Assembly: GCA_941918925.1 (NCBI GenBank)
Contig: OW799233.1
Coordinates: 85,318,055-85,382,054 of the forward strand
Length of the DNA: 64,000 nucleotides
Reading direction: 5' to 3'
From: Phyto melanocephala
Lineage: Eukaryota > Arthropoda > Insecta > Diptera > Rhinophoridae
Shown here: piece by piece, positions 10,312-20,584 of the stretch
How the letters are laid out: each line of letters starts with the position of its first letter
Position numbering within the stretch: the first letter of the stretch is position 1
Notes under the pieces: generated by a model
Told to the model about the DNA's origin: nothing
Databases searched by the model: none
What the model saw: only the letters and a program-made list of their open reading frames with translations
Made by a program: the position numbers and the translations under genes

Positions 10312-11888
10312 TCTAATATATAAAATTTACGTGTCACAGTGTTTGTCACCAAACTCCTCCGAAACGGCTGAACCGATTTCAATGAAATTTTGCATACACA
10401 TTCTATAGGTCTGAGAATAGGTTTATAACTATTTTTATATTCCTTAATGAAGTGGGCGTGGCACATCCCATACAAAGTGAATTTTTAACATCATATATCT
10501 TGATTACTATGAAAGGGAAAATTCGTGCGACATCATTTGTTGTTACTATTTGTAGCATAAGTGGGCGTGGTAGCTGCGATACAAAGTGAATTTGTAATAT
10601 CATATATCTTGAGAACTATGACAAGGAGAACTTTTTAAAGTTATGTGAGGCCTTCTATTATTAATGTAAGTAGCCATGCCGATAATGGGCGGGATAGAAT
10701 AAGTGGGCGTGGTATCTCCCATACAAATTGAATTTTTAACATCATATATCTTGGGTACTATCGCAGGCAGAGCTTTTTTAATTTGTGCGGTACCACCCGT
10801 GCAGCAAAAAGTGAGTTAGTTTAATAATAATCTTTTCTAATATATAATATATGTCACAGTGTTTGTCACCAAACTCCTCCGAAACGGCTGAACCGATTTC
10901 AATAAAACTTTGCATATATCTATCTATCTTCTATATATATAAAAGTGAAACTCTGTGTGTGTGTGTTAGCTATAGACTCCGAAACTGTAAAACTGATCGG
11001 GCTCAGCCTTTAGTAAGTTGTTGTACACATACCAGGGAGTGTTTATGGGTGGAAAAAAGTGGGCGGGGCCACGCCCATAAAAAATTTGTAATCATTTAAA
11101 GCTACTTGCATATGACCGATTTTTCTGAAACTTTGCACACATATCGAGCTCTCATGACTAAATAATTTCGTGATTAGAAAAGTGGGCGGCACCACGCCCC
11201 TAAAAAAGTTTTAATTTTGAGGTTCTTGCACTGGACCGATTTTTCTGAAACTTTGCACACATATCGAGCTGTCATGACTTAATAATTTCGTTATAAGAAA
11301 AGTGGGCGGCACCACGCCCCTAAAAAAGTTTTAATTTTGAGGTTCTTGCACTGGACCGATTTTTCTGAAACTTTTCACACATATCGAGCTCTCATGATTA
11401 AATAATTTCGTGATCAGAAAAGTGGGCAGGCCCCTAAAAAAGTTTTAATTTTGAGGTTCTTGCACTGGACCGATTTTTCTGAAACTTTTCACACATATCG
11501 AGCTCTCATGACTAAATAATTTCGTGATCAGAAAAGTGGGCAGGGCCACGCCCATAAAAAAAAGTTATCATTTAGAGGTACTTGCGTTTTTTCTGAAGCT
11601 TTTCACACATATTGAGCTGTCATGACTATATGATTTCGTGATTAGAAAAGTGGGCAGAGTTACGCCCATAAGAAAAAAGTTATAAATTTTAGGTACTTGC
11701 ACCAGACCAATTTTTCTGAAACTTTGCGCACATATTAAGCTGTCATGATTTTACATTTTTGTGATTAGAAAAGTGGGCAGTGCCACGCCCATTAAAAAAG
11801 TTAGCTTTTTACACTAGATATTTAATTAAAATTCAGAATGCATTTTTGTTCATTAAGGGGCGTAGCAACGCGCGCCGGGCTTTTCTAG
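10312..11888 (+). mobile_element. Helitron, inserted exactly within the LINE
   Basis: It begins TCTAATATATAAAATTTACG and ends GCGCGCCGGGCTTTTCTAG, that is 5'-TC and CTRR-3' with a GC-rich region just before the end, as in Helitrons. It sits between A (10311) and T (11889) with no target duplication. Removing it restores the LINE frame ...CRTLLFLHKIIYTH without a base gained or lost. Inside are two further Helitron-like heads (TCTAATATATAATATATG at 10836 and TCTATATATATAAAAGTG at 10930), so this is probably a Helitron-in-Helitron or a chimera. No Rep/helicase ORF is present, so it is non-autonomous. Confidence 0.9.
11095..11815. repeat. Tandem array, about 120-base unit, six copies
   Basis: Units start at GACCGATTTTTCTGAAACTT (11114, 11234, 11354, 11468), a degenerate one near 11590, and GACCAATTTTTCTGAAACTT at 11705. 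Spacing is 120, 120 and then 114 bases. Each contains CACATATCGAGCT, TCATGACTAAATAATTTCGT and AAAAGTGGGCGGCACCACGC. The array is internal to the Helitron. Confidence 0.92.
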
Positions 11889-12120
11889 TTTTTACATAAA
11901 ATTATTTACACTCATCAACCAGCTTATCCTTACAGAAGGCTACAATTCTCAAGATCGAATAGAGGCTATAGAATAAACTCCATTCGATTCCGTGAACAGA
12001 TATCTGAGAGACATTTCTATGTAAATGCCATTCGTCTCTGGAACGAACTCCCATCTCTAATCCAAATAATAAACAATGCAAAGCATTTTAAATACGCAAT
12101 TTTTACACACTTTGGATAAA

Positions 12121-13073
12121 TAACAAAATAAATAAATAAGTTATGCATAGATAACTTTATTTATATTATTTTTTTGTGTAACTATTTTTCATATATTTAT
12201 TATTATTTTTTTTTTTTTTATTCTCAATGTTTAATTTTATAATCTAGACAAAATCATTGTAAAATATTATTGTTTTTGCCTTTATCTTCCCAGTACTATT
12301 AAATAAGATTGTATCTTGTTGTACTGCATTTTTCCTTATAAATAACTAATTAATAAAATAAATAAGGAAATTAAAACCTTTCCAATAATATCAAAAATTA
12401 AAAAAAAATAATCAGTTCTTATTTTAATAGCCAATTCAAATTAAAATTTTAAATGTCCAGCTATGGAATATCCTAAAATTGGTTGTAGTGGAACACAATT
12501 TCTCATTTTCTATGTTGGATTATCTAAATAATGCTACTGTAAAAGATGTAACTGTGTCCCAAATAACTAAATCATTAGCAATCAACTGGGTAAAGGGCAT
12601 AAATTTTAAAACTGAAATTACTAAGTTGAGAACAGTTAAGTTGAGTATTTAAAGTTTAAGGCTGTACTTCACATTTTAACTAAAAACAACATTCTATTCG
12701 ATAATACACTTGCTGTTGCAACAGAATATTGAAATGTAACGACAGGTATCATTAACCAAATTGTAAGCCTTTGATAGCGTTGAAAAGCAGTATTCCGACC
12801 TTCATACAATACATAAGTAAGGAACAAGAGATTTAATTTATTACTTCTGCAATAGATCAAATGTAAGAGTGGAATTTGCGGATTTGTAAATAATATTTTG
12901 AAATTGGGAATTGCATATGTATATAATAATTAACTAATCAAACCCAATATATCCGGAATTTTTATATTTTGTTGTTCAACGCCACTGCATTATCTATCGA
13001 AGTCTATCGAATAATTAATATTTTACATCTGTCGAATTATGATATCACTACACAAATTGTTTTTATATCCCTA
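12121..13073. other. LINE 3' tail and unassigned AT-rich DNA
   Basis: The first about 250 bases look like a LINE 3' untranslated region, ending in AATAAATAAATAAG-like and TTAATAAAATAAATAAGG repeats near 12120-12365. From 12370 to 13073 I see no gene, no convincing ORF and no terminal repeats. Confidence 0.5.
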
Positions 13074-13726
13074 CTAGCTAATACCCGGTGTGCTTCGCCA
13101 CCCCAAATTTTAGTATTTAATTCATATGGCAGCACCCATTTTTTCCATAAATATTTATTTGAATATTAAAGTTGCTTTTGCAAAATTGTAGTACTATAAT
13201 CGATATCGCTTTCCAGATATACGAATTTTAGTATTTAATTCATATGGGAGGTGCAACGCCCACTATTGTTAATGCACCCATTTCTTGCCTAAATGTTCAT
13301 TTCGGTGTCAAAGTTGCTCTTGCTAAATTTTACTACTTTAATCGAGATCGTCTTCCAAATATACGAATTTTAGTATTTAATTCATGTGGCCACGCCTACT
13401 ATTGCAAATCCGCCCATTTTTTACCCAAATGTTTGTGTGGATGTCAAAGCTTACCGTACCTAATTTGAAGACTCTAGCTGCATTAACTTTCGTGATATAT
13501 ATTATTTAATACTTATTCTTTAATAGGGCGTGGCACCCCGCCCACTTACAATTTCAAACCAAAGTATAGCCTATAGTTCCTTCCAGACATACAGGAAGAT
13601 TCTGTGAAAATTTCAAGGAAATCGGTCCAGCTGTTTAACCGTCTATAAAGCACAAACAAACATACAAACATACAAACATATAAACATACAAACATACAAA
13701 CACACATTGATTTTTATATATATAGA
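13074..13726 (-). mobile_element. Helitron, minus strand
   Basis: On the minus strand it starts TCTATATATATAAAAATCAA at 13726 and ends GCACACCGGGTATTAGCTAG at 13074, next to A and T as expected for Helitron target sites. The head is followed by GTTTGTATGTTTGTATG-like repeats and a conserved ACCGATTTCCTTGAAATTT block. Inside, three spaced copies of ACGAATTTTAGTATTTAATT (about 13110, 13225, 13362) form an irregular tandem. There is no coding capacity. A TAGATAGATAGA microsatellite abuts the head. Confidence 0.85.
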
Positions 13727-14146
13727 TAGATAGATAGATGAAAAATGTTTATGTAATTTTTGTAAATTTTTTTTTATGCTAAAATATATTATATTTTTAA
13801 ATTTTATAAAAATTTAACCCGAAACTGAAATCTTTATTAATTTATTTATTACAAAATATTACCTAACAACTTTGGAGTGAACACAGAATTAAGAAATTGT
13901 TTCAGTAATTGTTTATAATAAATATCCGCTATATATTTGCATAAAAATATACTGGCATTCAATGCATGTGACAAAAATCAATTTATAAAATGATTTCATA
14001 TTATTTCTATTATTTTGATTGCACTCTCAGGTCTTCAAGCAAGTGCCTTTAGAAGAACTTAAAACTAAATCATAGTCTTAATATATGTTTAATAGTTTTT
14101 TAATCTTTATGTCTTTTTGTTTTTGTTTTATAATATTTGATCAATA

Positions 14147-14176
14147 TTTCGCTACATCTTTGTGTAGCATCATCAG
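14147..14176 (-). ncRNA. Hammerhead-ribozyme-like core, left arm
   Basis: On the minus strand: CTGATGA (14176-14170), then a 6-base helix GCTACA/TGTAGC closing a short loop, then GAAA (14150-14147). These are the conserved CUGANGA-stem II-GAAA elements of the hammerhead. A possible AT-only stem III (AATATT twice) follows, but I could not find a convincing stem I, so self-cleavage is unproven. Confidence 0.45.
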
Positions 14177-14230
14177 GATACACGTTTTTTATTATATATT
14201 AGTTTTTTGTTGGATTTGTGTCTTGATATT

Positions 14231-14243
14231 GTTATTATTATTA

Positions 14244-14298
<55 letters not shown>

Positions 14299-14316
14299 TA
14301 TTATTATTATTGTTAT
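14231..14316. repeat. TTA trinucleotide microsatellite
   Basis: Almost uninterrupted TTA units (a few TTG and CTA changes) at the centre of the palindromic element. A run of leucine codons here is an artefact of this repeat, not a gene. Confidence 0.95.
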
Positions 14317-14411
14317 TGTTGTTATTTTCAATTTTGTTAATCAAACTATAAATTAATTTAAAAAATAACAAATATCAAGACACAAATCCAACAAAAAACT
14401 AATATATAATA

Positions 14412-15099
14412 AACAAGTAAAAGCGCTATATTCGGCCGTGCCGAATTTTATATACCCTTCACAACGTGTAGTCATGCAATAACAGTAAATTCACGTATGT
14501 ATGTTAAAAAAAACAAAAAAAAAATAAAAAATAAAAAAAAAATTAAAAAAAAAAAATTAAAAAAAAATAATAATAAAAATATATATAATATATTAAATAA
14601 AAAATAAAAAAAAAATAAAAAAAAAAATAAAAAAAAAAATTTTAAAAAAATTTAAAAAAAAATTTTTTTGCCTCAGCTGGGATTCGATGCCACGTTTTCT
14701 CTAACCAGTATACACGTTTGTATGTATGTATGTTGTTGTTGTAATGTTGTTTTTATGAAAAGAAAATCGAGGTGGTCGTGGGTTTTTGCTCATATCTCAG
14801 TTGTTTATGTACCGATGTTTCTGATTTTCAATACCGATCTACTCCCGAATATTTCTGATATTTTAATACCTTACCCGGGTCCAACCTATGTCGGGGGGCT
14901 TCAAAAAGTTGATTTCAACATACACACGGACAGACGGTCAGACGGACAGACGGACAGACGGTCAGGGCTTAATCGACTCCTCTATTCATAAGCTTTCAGA
15001 AAATATATACTTTATGGGGTCGGAAATGAAAATTGTAGAAATTTCACACGGAATGACAAACCTATATATACCCTTTTTCACTGTGTGAAGGGTATAAAA
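14412..15099 (+). mobile_element. Family B repeat, young copy
   Basis: Full head (AACAAGTAAAAGCGCTATAT) to full tail (ACCCTTTTTCACTGTGTGAAGGGTATAAAA, split hairpin at 15069-15099). Over its non-homopolymer part it is almost identical to the inner copy at 36391-37158: a chance 107-codon frame is shared with only two amino-acid differences, and both have the same GTAAAAGCGC head variant. This indicates a recent common source. Confidence 0.93.
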
Positions 15100-15108
15100 A
15101 CGTGTATC

Positions 15109-15138
15109 CTGATGATGCTTCACAAAGAAGTAGCGAAA
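15109..15138 (+). ncRNA. Hammerhead-ribozyme-like core, right arm
   Basis: CTGATGA at 15109-15115 and GAAA at 15135-15138 mirror the left-arm motif. The intervening stem II has lost bases (TGCTTC against GAAGTAGC), so the helix is imperfect and this copy is probably degraded. Confidence 0.35.
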
Positions 15139-15226
15139 TATTGATCAAATATTATAAAATAAAAACAAAAAGATTTTTTATTATTAAAAGGACCTTAAGC
15201 TTAAAAAACTATTAAACATATATTAT

Positions 15227-15709
15227 TATAAGAGGTCAAATAAACCAATAATCATAGTCTTAATCTTAATACATTTTATAAGTTGTAGAGTTAAATCTTT
15301 AATGAAAATATTCTCAATAATTGCATTATTAACAGCGATTATTTTCTAAGTGTAACACACATTTCGTAAAATGTACATGACTATTTTTGTATAAGCCACA
15401 ATTATTATTAAATCATTAACCTGTTATTTTCTTTGTTTAAATTGAAGTGCTTTTAAAAAGCAATTTAACTTAATAAACAAAAGTTGTATAACAGATGTGC
15501 TGACCCTTGTAATCATGTTTCATTACTCCTTTAATGGTTGATTATTAAAAAAAAAAACGGCCACAAAAACTGAATGTGCTAATGAAATTTACAAACCGCT
15601 TGATAAATGGCAACAGTTAACAAATCAAGTCAACAACAGAAGAGAACGAGCATCAAAAATCCTTATCATCTTTTACCTCGGAGGGACAATTTATAACCGT
15701 AAAATATTA
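15227..15709. other. Unassigned intergenic DNA
   Basis: AT-rich sequence with no gene, ORF or terminal repeat that I can recognise. It contains the second copy of AATCATAGTCTTAAT near 15250. Confidence 0.4.
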
Positions 15710-17548
15710 AGCTTAGTCTAGACGGTATGATGAATCAGCAAATGTGTGGTAATATTTATTTGCTTTAAAATAACAGCAAATGTCTCTGTTAGCATATTGA
15801 ATATGATGGTCGTTTACACGATTTGCTGAAAGTAACAAATTTTTTGAATTCATCATACGCCAACAAATGATATTTCAACATATGAGTTATCATACAATTT
15901 TTGTGTATACACGATATGTTGAATTTCGTTTAATTATGTATGTTAATACGTATTAACATTTGTTTATATATTTATAAATGCCAAATAAATTTGACAATAC
16001 AGTTTTTTGCGGCAATTATATTTATGTATATGTATGTATGTGAAAATAAAAAGAATAATCTGAAAAAGTTTATCTTTTATTATTACAATTGAATTTTATA
16101 TAAAGAAAAAAATTCTAATTAAACTCAAGCCTGAGTAAAATTTAAATATACTAATTTAGAACAAGAAGTTTAACAATTAAAAATTAGGAATTACAAAATA
16201 CAAGAACACGGAACATAACATCATGCTTTGTTGTTCAACCAACATTCTGTTAAGTACTGACCAAACCAATAATAAACAAATGGTTATAAGAAACAGCGCT
16301 GTCAACTTATTAGTTTTATCAATGTTTTAGTGCTTTTTTATCGGAAAAAATTTTTGAAATTCAGGTGTTTTGTTTTTTCTATATACTAAATTTAAAAAAA
16401 TATCGCAAGTAGAAATTACGAAAATAATAAGGATTGATAGTAAACAATGTTTATGTTATTGCAGATTGTTAGCTTATTATTGTTTTAAACCAAAAACCAT
16501 AATAAACAATAGTTATACATTGATTATATATTTTATGTTATTTATTATTATTTAATTCCCATACTTATTTTTTGATATCTTATATGGTTTATAAGAGAAA
16601 TGAAACTAAAAGATATATTAATATGCAAAAACTTTTTAATTTACAATTTTACAAAATAACAATTGACACCATGATGTAGTTAGTATTCTCATAAGTAATC
16701 ATATAGTAATGTTTATATTGATAGCATTATAATTTAAAGGGTGATATAGGATTTATTTTGGCTTTATGTTCCTTATTACATTTACTTATTATATTTTTAT
16801 ACGGAAATTTAGAATTTTATGAAATAAATAAAATAAAAAAGTTAAAAATTTTGAAAATTAGCTGTTTTTAAATGTTTTGATGCTTTTCGAAATTTTAAAG
16901 TTGACACCAATCTATACAATAATTGTGAAATAGTCATCTATTGCTTTCGCTATCTTGCTGATGGCTAGAGCAGGCCAAAATTAGTAATAATATAAAAGAT
17001 AATAACAAACAAAAAAAGGGGTTGCTGTTGGTAAAATTTTAGTATAAGTCGTTGTTTTAAGAATATATGATATAGGAAACTAACTTATCGTATTTAATTA
17101 ACTATAAGCCTAGGTGTTTAATAAGTGATATTTACATCCAATACTTTATCACCGATCAAAGAGTGATCAAAAATTCACATCAACCATTTTGCCTAAATAA
17201 CTAATGCATAACTTACAAATTCTAGCAAAGAATATAACAAATTAGGCAACACTGCAACAATTCTATATGATACTACATTTGCCATATGATGAAAAGCTGA
17301 AATACGCTTTTCAACAAACAACAAATCTGTCTTCATACGTAGGAAATTTGTCCAGCATTAAAAATATGCTGTTTACACGATTTGCTGAAATCGTCGACAC
17401 ACATTTGATGGCCTTGTTAAAAAAGTGTTAGCAAATGATGTTAATCATACGTATGATGAAAAAATTTTGCGTTTACACGATATGATGGCACTTGTAACAA
17501 ATTTTTAAGCACAAATTTGCTGATTCAACATATCGTCTAGACTAAGCT
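15710..17548. mobile_element. Long inverted-repeat element with TTA duplication (Harbinger-like, non-autonomous)
   Basis: The left end AGCTTAGTCTAGACGGTATG and the right end CATATCGTCTAGACTAAGCT are inverses over about 35 bases with few mismatches, including GAATCAGCAAAT further in. TTA flanks both ends (15707-15709 and 17549-17551), matching the TWA target duplication of the PIF/Harbinger superfamily. Subterminal words GTTTACACGATTTGCTGAAA and GTTTACACGATATGATGG recur on both sides. The interior is AT-rich with no transposase, so mobilisation in trans is inferred. Confidence 0.8.
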
Positions 17549-17603
17549 TTATAAAAACACAGACACATAAACAATCACTTTTTAGATGTACATACATACA
17601 TAC

Positions 17604-17609
17604 TTTATT
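17604..17609 (-). terminator. Candidate polyadenylation signal of the cuticle gene
   Basis: AATAAA on the minus strand 27 bases past the stop codon of the cuticle protein. Position and sequence fit, but no transcript end is visible from DNA alone. Confidence 0.6.
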
Positions 17610-17635
17610 CAACAATTTTTAAATTAAAACAATCT

Positions 17636-18348
17636 TTAATGGTGATAATGAACATAGGAAACATGATGAGGTGCGCTAATGGATGTTTTTACTAAAGCAG
17701 GAGCATGGTGAACTACAGCCGCTGGAGCATGATGCACTACAGCTGGACTATGATGTAACACAGTTGGTGTATGATGATGGGTGGTAGTGATCAAATTAGG
17801 AGATGATTTAAGAAGTGCTGCCGAAGGCGCAGTATGTATCAAGTGAACAGTATGAGGAGATTGGTGATAAACAGTGGGCTGATGATGCACCACAGTTGTA
17901 GTGGTAGGTTTAGATGCAATGTATTTCGTTTTCTGGGGAAAAGCAACAGCAGGTTGAGGTATAGCTTTTTGTTGTGGTTGGACTATTTTAGCAGGTTCAT
18001 CCTCATTTAAACGTTCCCGGCGAACTACAACTTTAAAACCATTAAGAGCATCTGAGGTGTAGTCGACAATACGTTTGTATCCATCAGCATCATTAAGAGT
18101 GTACTGTCCCTGGACGTTATCTCCATCTCGGCTCTCGGTCTGAGACTTAACATCTCCAGTTATAGAATCATCAACACTATATTTAAAGTTATAACTGGGA
18201 TGAGAATCGATGTTCTCCGATACAGCTGGCAAAAGTCCCGCACTGACTGCAGCGACGAAAGCAAGAATAATATAAACCTTAAAGAAAAAAAAATATATTT
18301 AAAATAATGCAACGTAAAAATATATTCTTTTGATACTTTAATTTGCAT
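17636..18348 (-). CDS. Edg84A: RR-2 cuticle protein, Edg84A-like (two exons)
   Basis: Structural protein of the exoskeleton, secreted by epidermal cells and expected to bind chitin. I model exon 1 at 18348-18337 (MQIK), a 59-base intron 18336-18278 (donor GTATCA, pyrimidine-rich acceptor TTTCTTTAAG) and exon 2 at 18277-17636, giving 217 residues. The frame is continuous and yields a signal peptide, MQIKVYIILAFVAAVSAG. A four-codon first exon before a small intron is usual for fly CPR genes. The Rebers-Riddiford RR-2 domain is at about residues 30-95 (YNFKYSVDDSITGDVKSQ, ESRDGDNVQGQYTL, DADGYKRIVDYTSDALNGF, VVRRE). The C-terminal half is rich in His, Ala, Pro, Val and Thr with HHAP-type repeats, ending VSYVHYHH. 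The DSHP...Y start, ESRDGD and the His-rich tail with a final VSYV resemble Drosophila Edg84A more than the Ccp84A paralogues. Exact orthology needs a tree. It lies between labial and pb in Drosophila, which supports the call. Confidence 0.88.
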
Positions 18349-18402
18349 TTTAAGAAACTTATAAAATCGTATGTATGTTGAAGGAGTAAGAGTTGCAAGC
18401 AA

Positions 18403-18441
18403 ACTGTGATGTAGTGTCCTGTATAACATCACTTTTATATC
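18403..18441 (-). promoter_or_regulatory. TATA box and initiator of the cuticle gene
   Basis: On the minus strand GATATAAAAGT (TATAAAA at 18439-18433) lies about 32 bases before ATCACAGT (18410-18403), a fair match to the arthropod initiator TCA[G/T]T. The implied 5' leader is about 57 bases before the ATG at 18348, typical of cuticle genes with strong pulsed transcription. Confidence 0.65.
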
Positions 18442-18930
18442 AATAAAATGACAATGTAAATTTTGCATATTCACTGTTTTTAAGGCAGCACTCACTTATA
18501 TTTCTGCCGACAACTACCATAATAACAGCATACTAAGTCTGTAATAATGGTGCTGATGGTTTCTTTAGAGAGTTTCATCAATGACCCACTGCCCTAAACA
18601 CTCAATAACTGCTGATTAATAAAAGTATTCGTAAATATAAAGAACAGGTACTCAAGTTTTGCGGCAAGGTCGCAATTCATTCATTCTGCATAAACACACA
18701 CATTCTTAATTTACTCACATTTGTTGCACACACAAATCATTATTATCTCTACAACTTCCACTATTACTAACTTGACCTTAAAACCGTTAATGTTTGTTTA
18801 TGCATCAATCCTACCAAACAGCCAACACAACAATCATTAATTGTTGCGAGTTATGTTTTCTTTTTTATCATCTTCTTCTTGTGCACAAAGTCATGGTATT
18901 TTTTAGTCATGATCCAACGAGAACTTATTC
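18442..18930. other. Upstream region of the cuticle gene
   Basis: Non-coding, less repetitive than its surroundings, with no transposon hallmarks that I recognise. It is the natural place for stage-specific control elements of the cuticle gene, but I see no motif that I would name with confidence. Confidence 0.4.
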
Positions 18931-18959
18931 CTCTTACTGTCAATAATTTGTAATATATC

Positions 18960-19300
18960 AGCTACCGCTAAGATTATTTTTATTTTTTGGCATTATAATA
19001 AAATCAACCAGAAAGCTAAATATTCGAAATTTCATCATCATACTTCTTACTTTGTCGGTTTTATGAGCTTTTGAGTTTAATTGATAGTTGTATATGTGAG
19101 AAGTGGGCGTTAAAGAAATTTCTACTAATGATAGAGATTTCAAAATAGAGTCATTTATTCTTCCAATATCTATGTCCGTAAAGATAAGATATATGTTTGA
19201 GGACAAATCGTTATTTGGGAGGTGGGGGTTAAATTGGGCTTGTCACCTTTATTTTCTGTCATTTTATGAGCTTATAAATTTCATTAATAGTAAATTATGT
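18960..19300. repeat. Diverged fragment of the family A 288-base unit
   Basis: ATTTCATCATCATACTTCTT, GTCGGTTTTATGAGCTTTTG, AGAAGTGGGCGTTAAAG and GGGAGGTGGGGGTTAAATTG reproduce in order the internal unit of family A, but strongly mutated. It directly precedes the head of copy A3. Confidence 0.65.
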
Positions 19301-19452
19301 TAAAACAAGTAAGAGCACTATATACGGCTGTTCCGAATCTTTTATACCCACCACCGATTTGATGTTCTTTTGTAGCTCAGAATTTATTATTTTGTTATTA
19401 ACAATAATCGCTATGGAATAATATCTTTATACTAAAATATGTATCACTTTCT

Positions 19453-20176
19453 TTATACCCTTCACACAATGAAAAAGGGTATATATAGGTTTGTCATTCC
19501 GTGTGAAATTTCTACAATTATCATTTCCGACCCCATAAAGTATATATTTTCTGAAAGCTTATGAATAGGGGAGTCTATCTGTGTGTATGTTGAAAGCAAA
19601 TTTTTGAAGGCCCCCGACATCGCTTCGACACGGGTGAGGTATTAAAATATCAGAAATATTCGGGAGTAGATCGGTATTGAACATAAACAACTGAGATATG
19701 AGCAAAAAACCCACGACCACCTCGATTTTTTTTCACAAAAACAACATTACAACACCAACATACATACATACATACATACATACATACATACAAACGTGTA
19801 TACTGGTTAGAGAAAACGTGGCATCGAATCCCAGCTGAGCCAAAAAAAATTTTTTTTTATTTTTTTTAAATTTTTTTTTATATTATTTTATTTTTTATTT
19901 AATATATTTATTATATATTTTATTATTTTTTTCTTTATTTTTTTTTTGTTTTATATTTATTATATATATTTTAATTATTTTTTTTTAAATTTTATTTTTT
20001 AATTTTTTTTTTAAATTTTTTTTTTTTATTTTATTTTTTTTTTAACATACATACGTAAATTTATAATTTTACAATGGAATGTTTTTATATATGTATGTTT
20101 TTTATATATGTATGTACGTATTTCATATGGGATGAATGGTGATACAAACTACTGTTATTGCATGACTACACGTTAT
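19453..20176 (-). mobile_element. Family B repeat, truncated head
   Basis: It starts at the tail hairpin (TTTATACCCTTCACACAATG...AAGGGTATATATAG), passes the GTCTATCTGTGTGTATG block and a long T-rich interior, and stops at TGCATGACTACACGTT, where family A resumes (ATAACTTCGATTTGTTAG). The last about 50 bases of the head are gone. Confidence 0.85.
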
Positions 20177-20584
20177 AACTTCGATTTGTTAGTAAAATAT
20201 TTTCGTAAATTTAGTCTTCAATGAAAATGGGCGTTACAGTAGGTGCGTCAATATAGTTTCTGATAATAAATACAACTTAGATATTTCAATATAGTACTTT
20301 ATTCTTCCAAAATGTTTATTCATGGAGAAATTATATGAATTTGAGATAAAGCATTATATGGAAGGTGGGCGTGTAACATTGTTTTTCATTAGAACAAAGC
20401 CTTTGACCGAAAAGCTTTGGTTGCAAAATTTCAGAATCATACATCTAATTTTGCCAGTTTTATTACGTTTTAAATTTTTAATATACCGAAAAATACACTG
20501 CGCGGTATAAATTTTCATACGTTTTGATCCATAAATCCTTTCTTATTTCATAGATTTTGGCAATTTTTGAGGAGAACTATTTTT

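Larger units (their letters stand above)
8741..12120 (+). pseudogene. Non-LTR retrotransposon (LINE), 3' half: reverse transcriptase
   Basis: Coding resemblance starts immediately after copy A2 with NNAYARWKRFKTTALYNNFK, the segment that normally follows the endonuclease in Jockey-group LINEs. A 273-residue frame (8977-9798) carries the reverse-transcriptase core: NYRPIAILPFLSKVVERLL (residues about 92-110), LVLLDHSKAFDTVEHNIL (about 160-177), RGAPQGSILGPLL (about 220-232) and YADN at 252-255, where the catalytic motif should be YADD. Thumb-region sequence follows (9854-10111, SAKNLGVTFNNNLSWSNHVN) and continues to 10311. A Helitron interrupts it at 10312-11888, then the C-terminus resumes (QPAYPYRRLQFSRSNRG, RLWNELPSL) and stops at about 12118. 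The mutated active site, frameshifts and insertions make it inactive. It is probably the other half of the LINE at 3093-5500. Confidence 0.93.
14080..15226. mobile_element. Long palindromic element with hammerhead-like cores, split by a family B copy
   Basis: The left arm (about 14080-14226) and right arm (14371-14411 plus 15100-15226) are near-perfect inverses. ATGTTTAATAGTTTTTTAA is at the left end and TTAAAAAACTATTAAACAT at the right, with CTTGATATTG...CAATATC-like sequence towards the centre. The centre is a TTA microsatellite. Family B is inserted in the right arm at 14412-15099. The word AATCATAGTCTTAAT occurs just outside both ends (about 14066 and 15250). Arm sequence around GTAGCGAAATATTG resembles the Penelope-like 3' end at 53281, so the element may derive from two inverted Penelope-type ends. 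Confidence 0.8.

Noticed and set aside
11095..11815. Regularly spaced repeats as a CRISPR-like array
   Set aside because: The 120-base units are contiguous tandem copies without spacers, inside a Helitron in an insect genome.
14085..14351. 88-codon ORF with a long leucine run
   Set aside because: The leucines are the TTA microsatellite of the palindromic element.
14668..14991. 107-codon plus-strand ORF, also at 36729-37052
   Set aside because: It is a chance frame through family B (including the GACR repeat) and is shared only because both copies are young. No domain, and frames are not kept in other copies.
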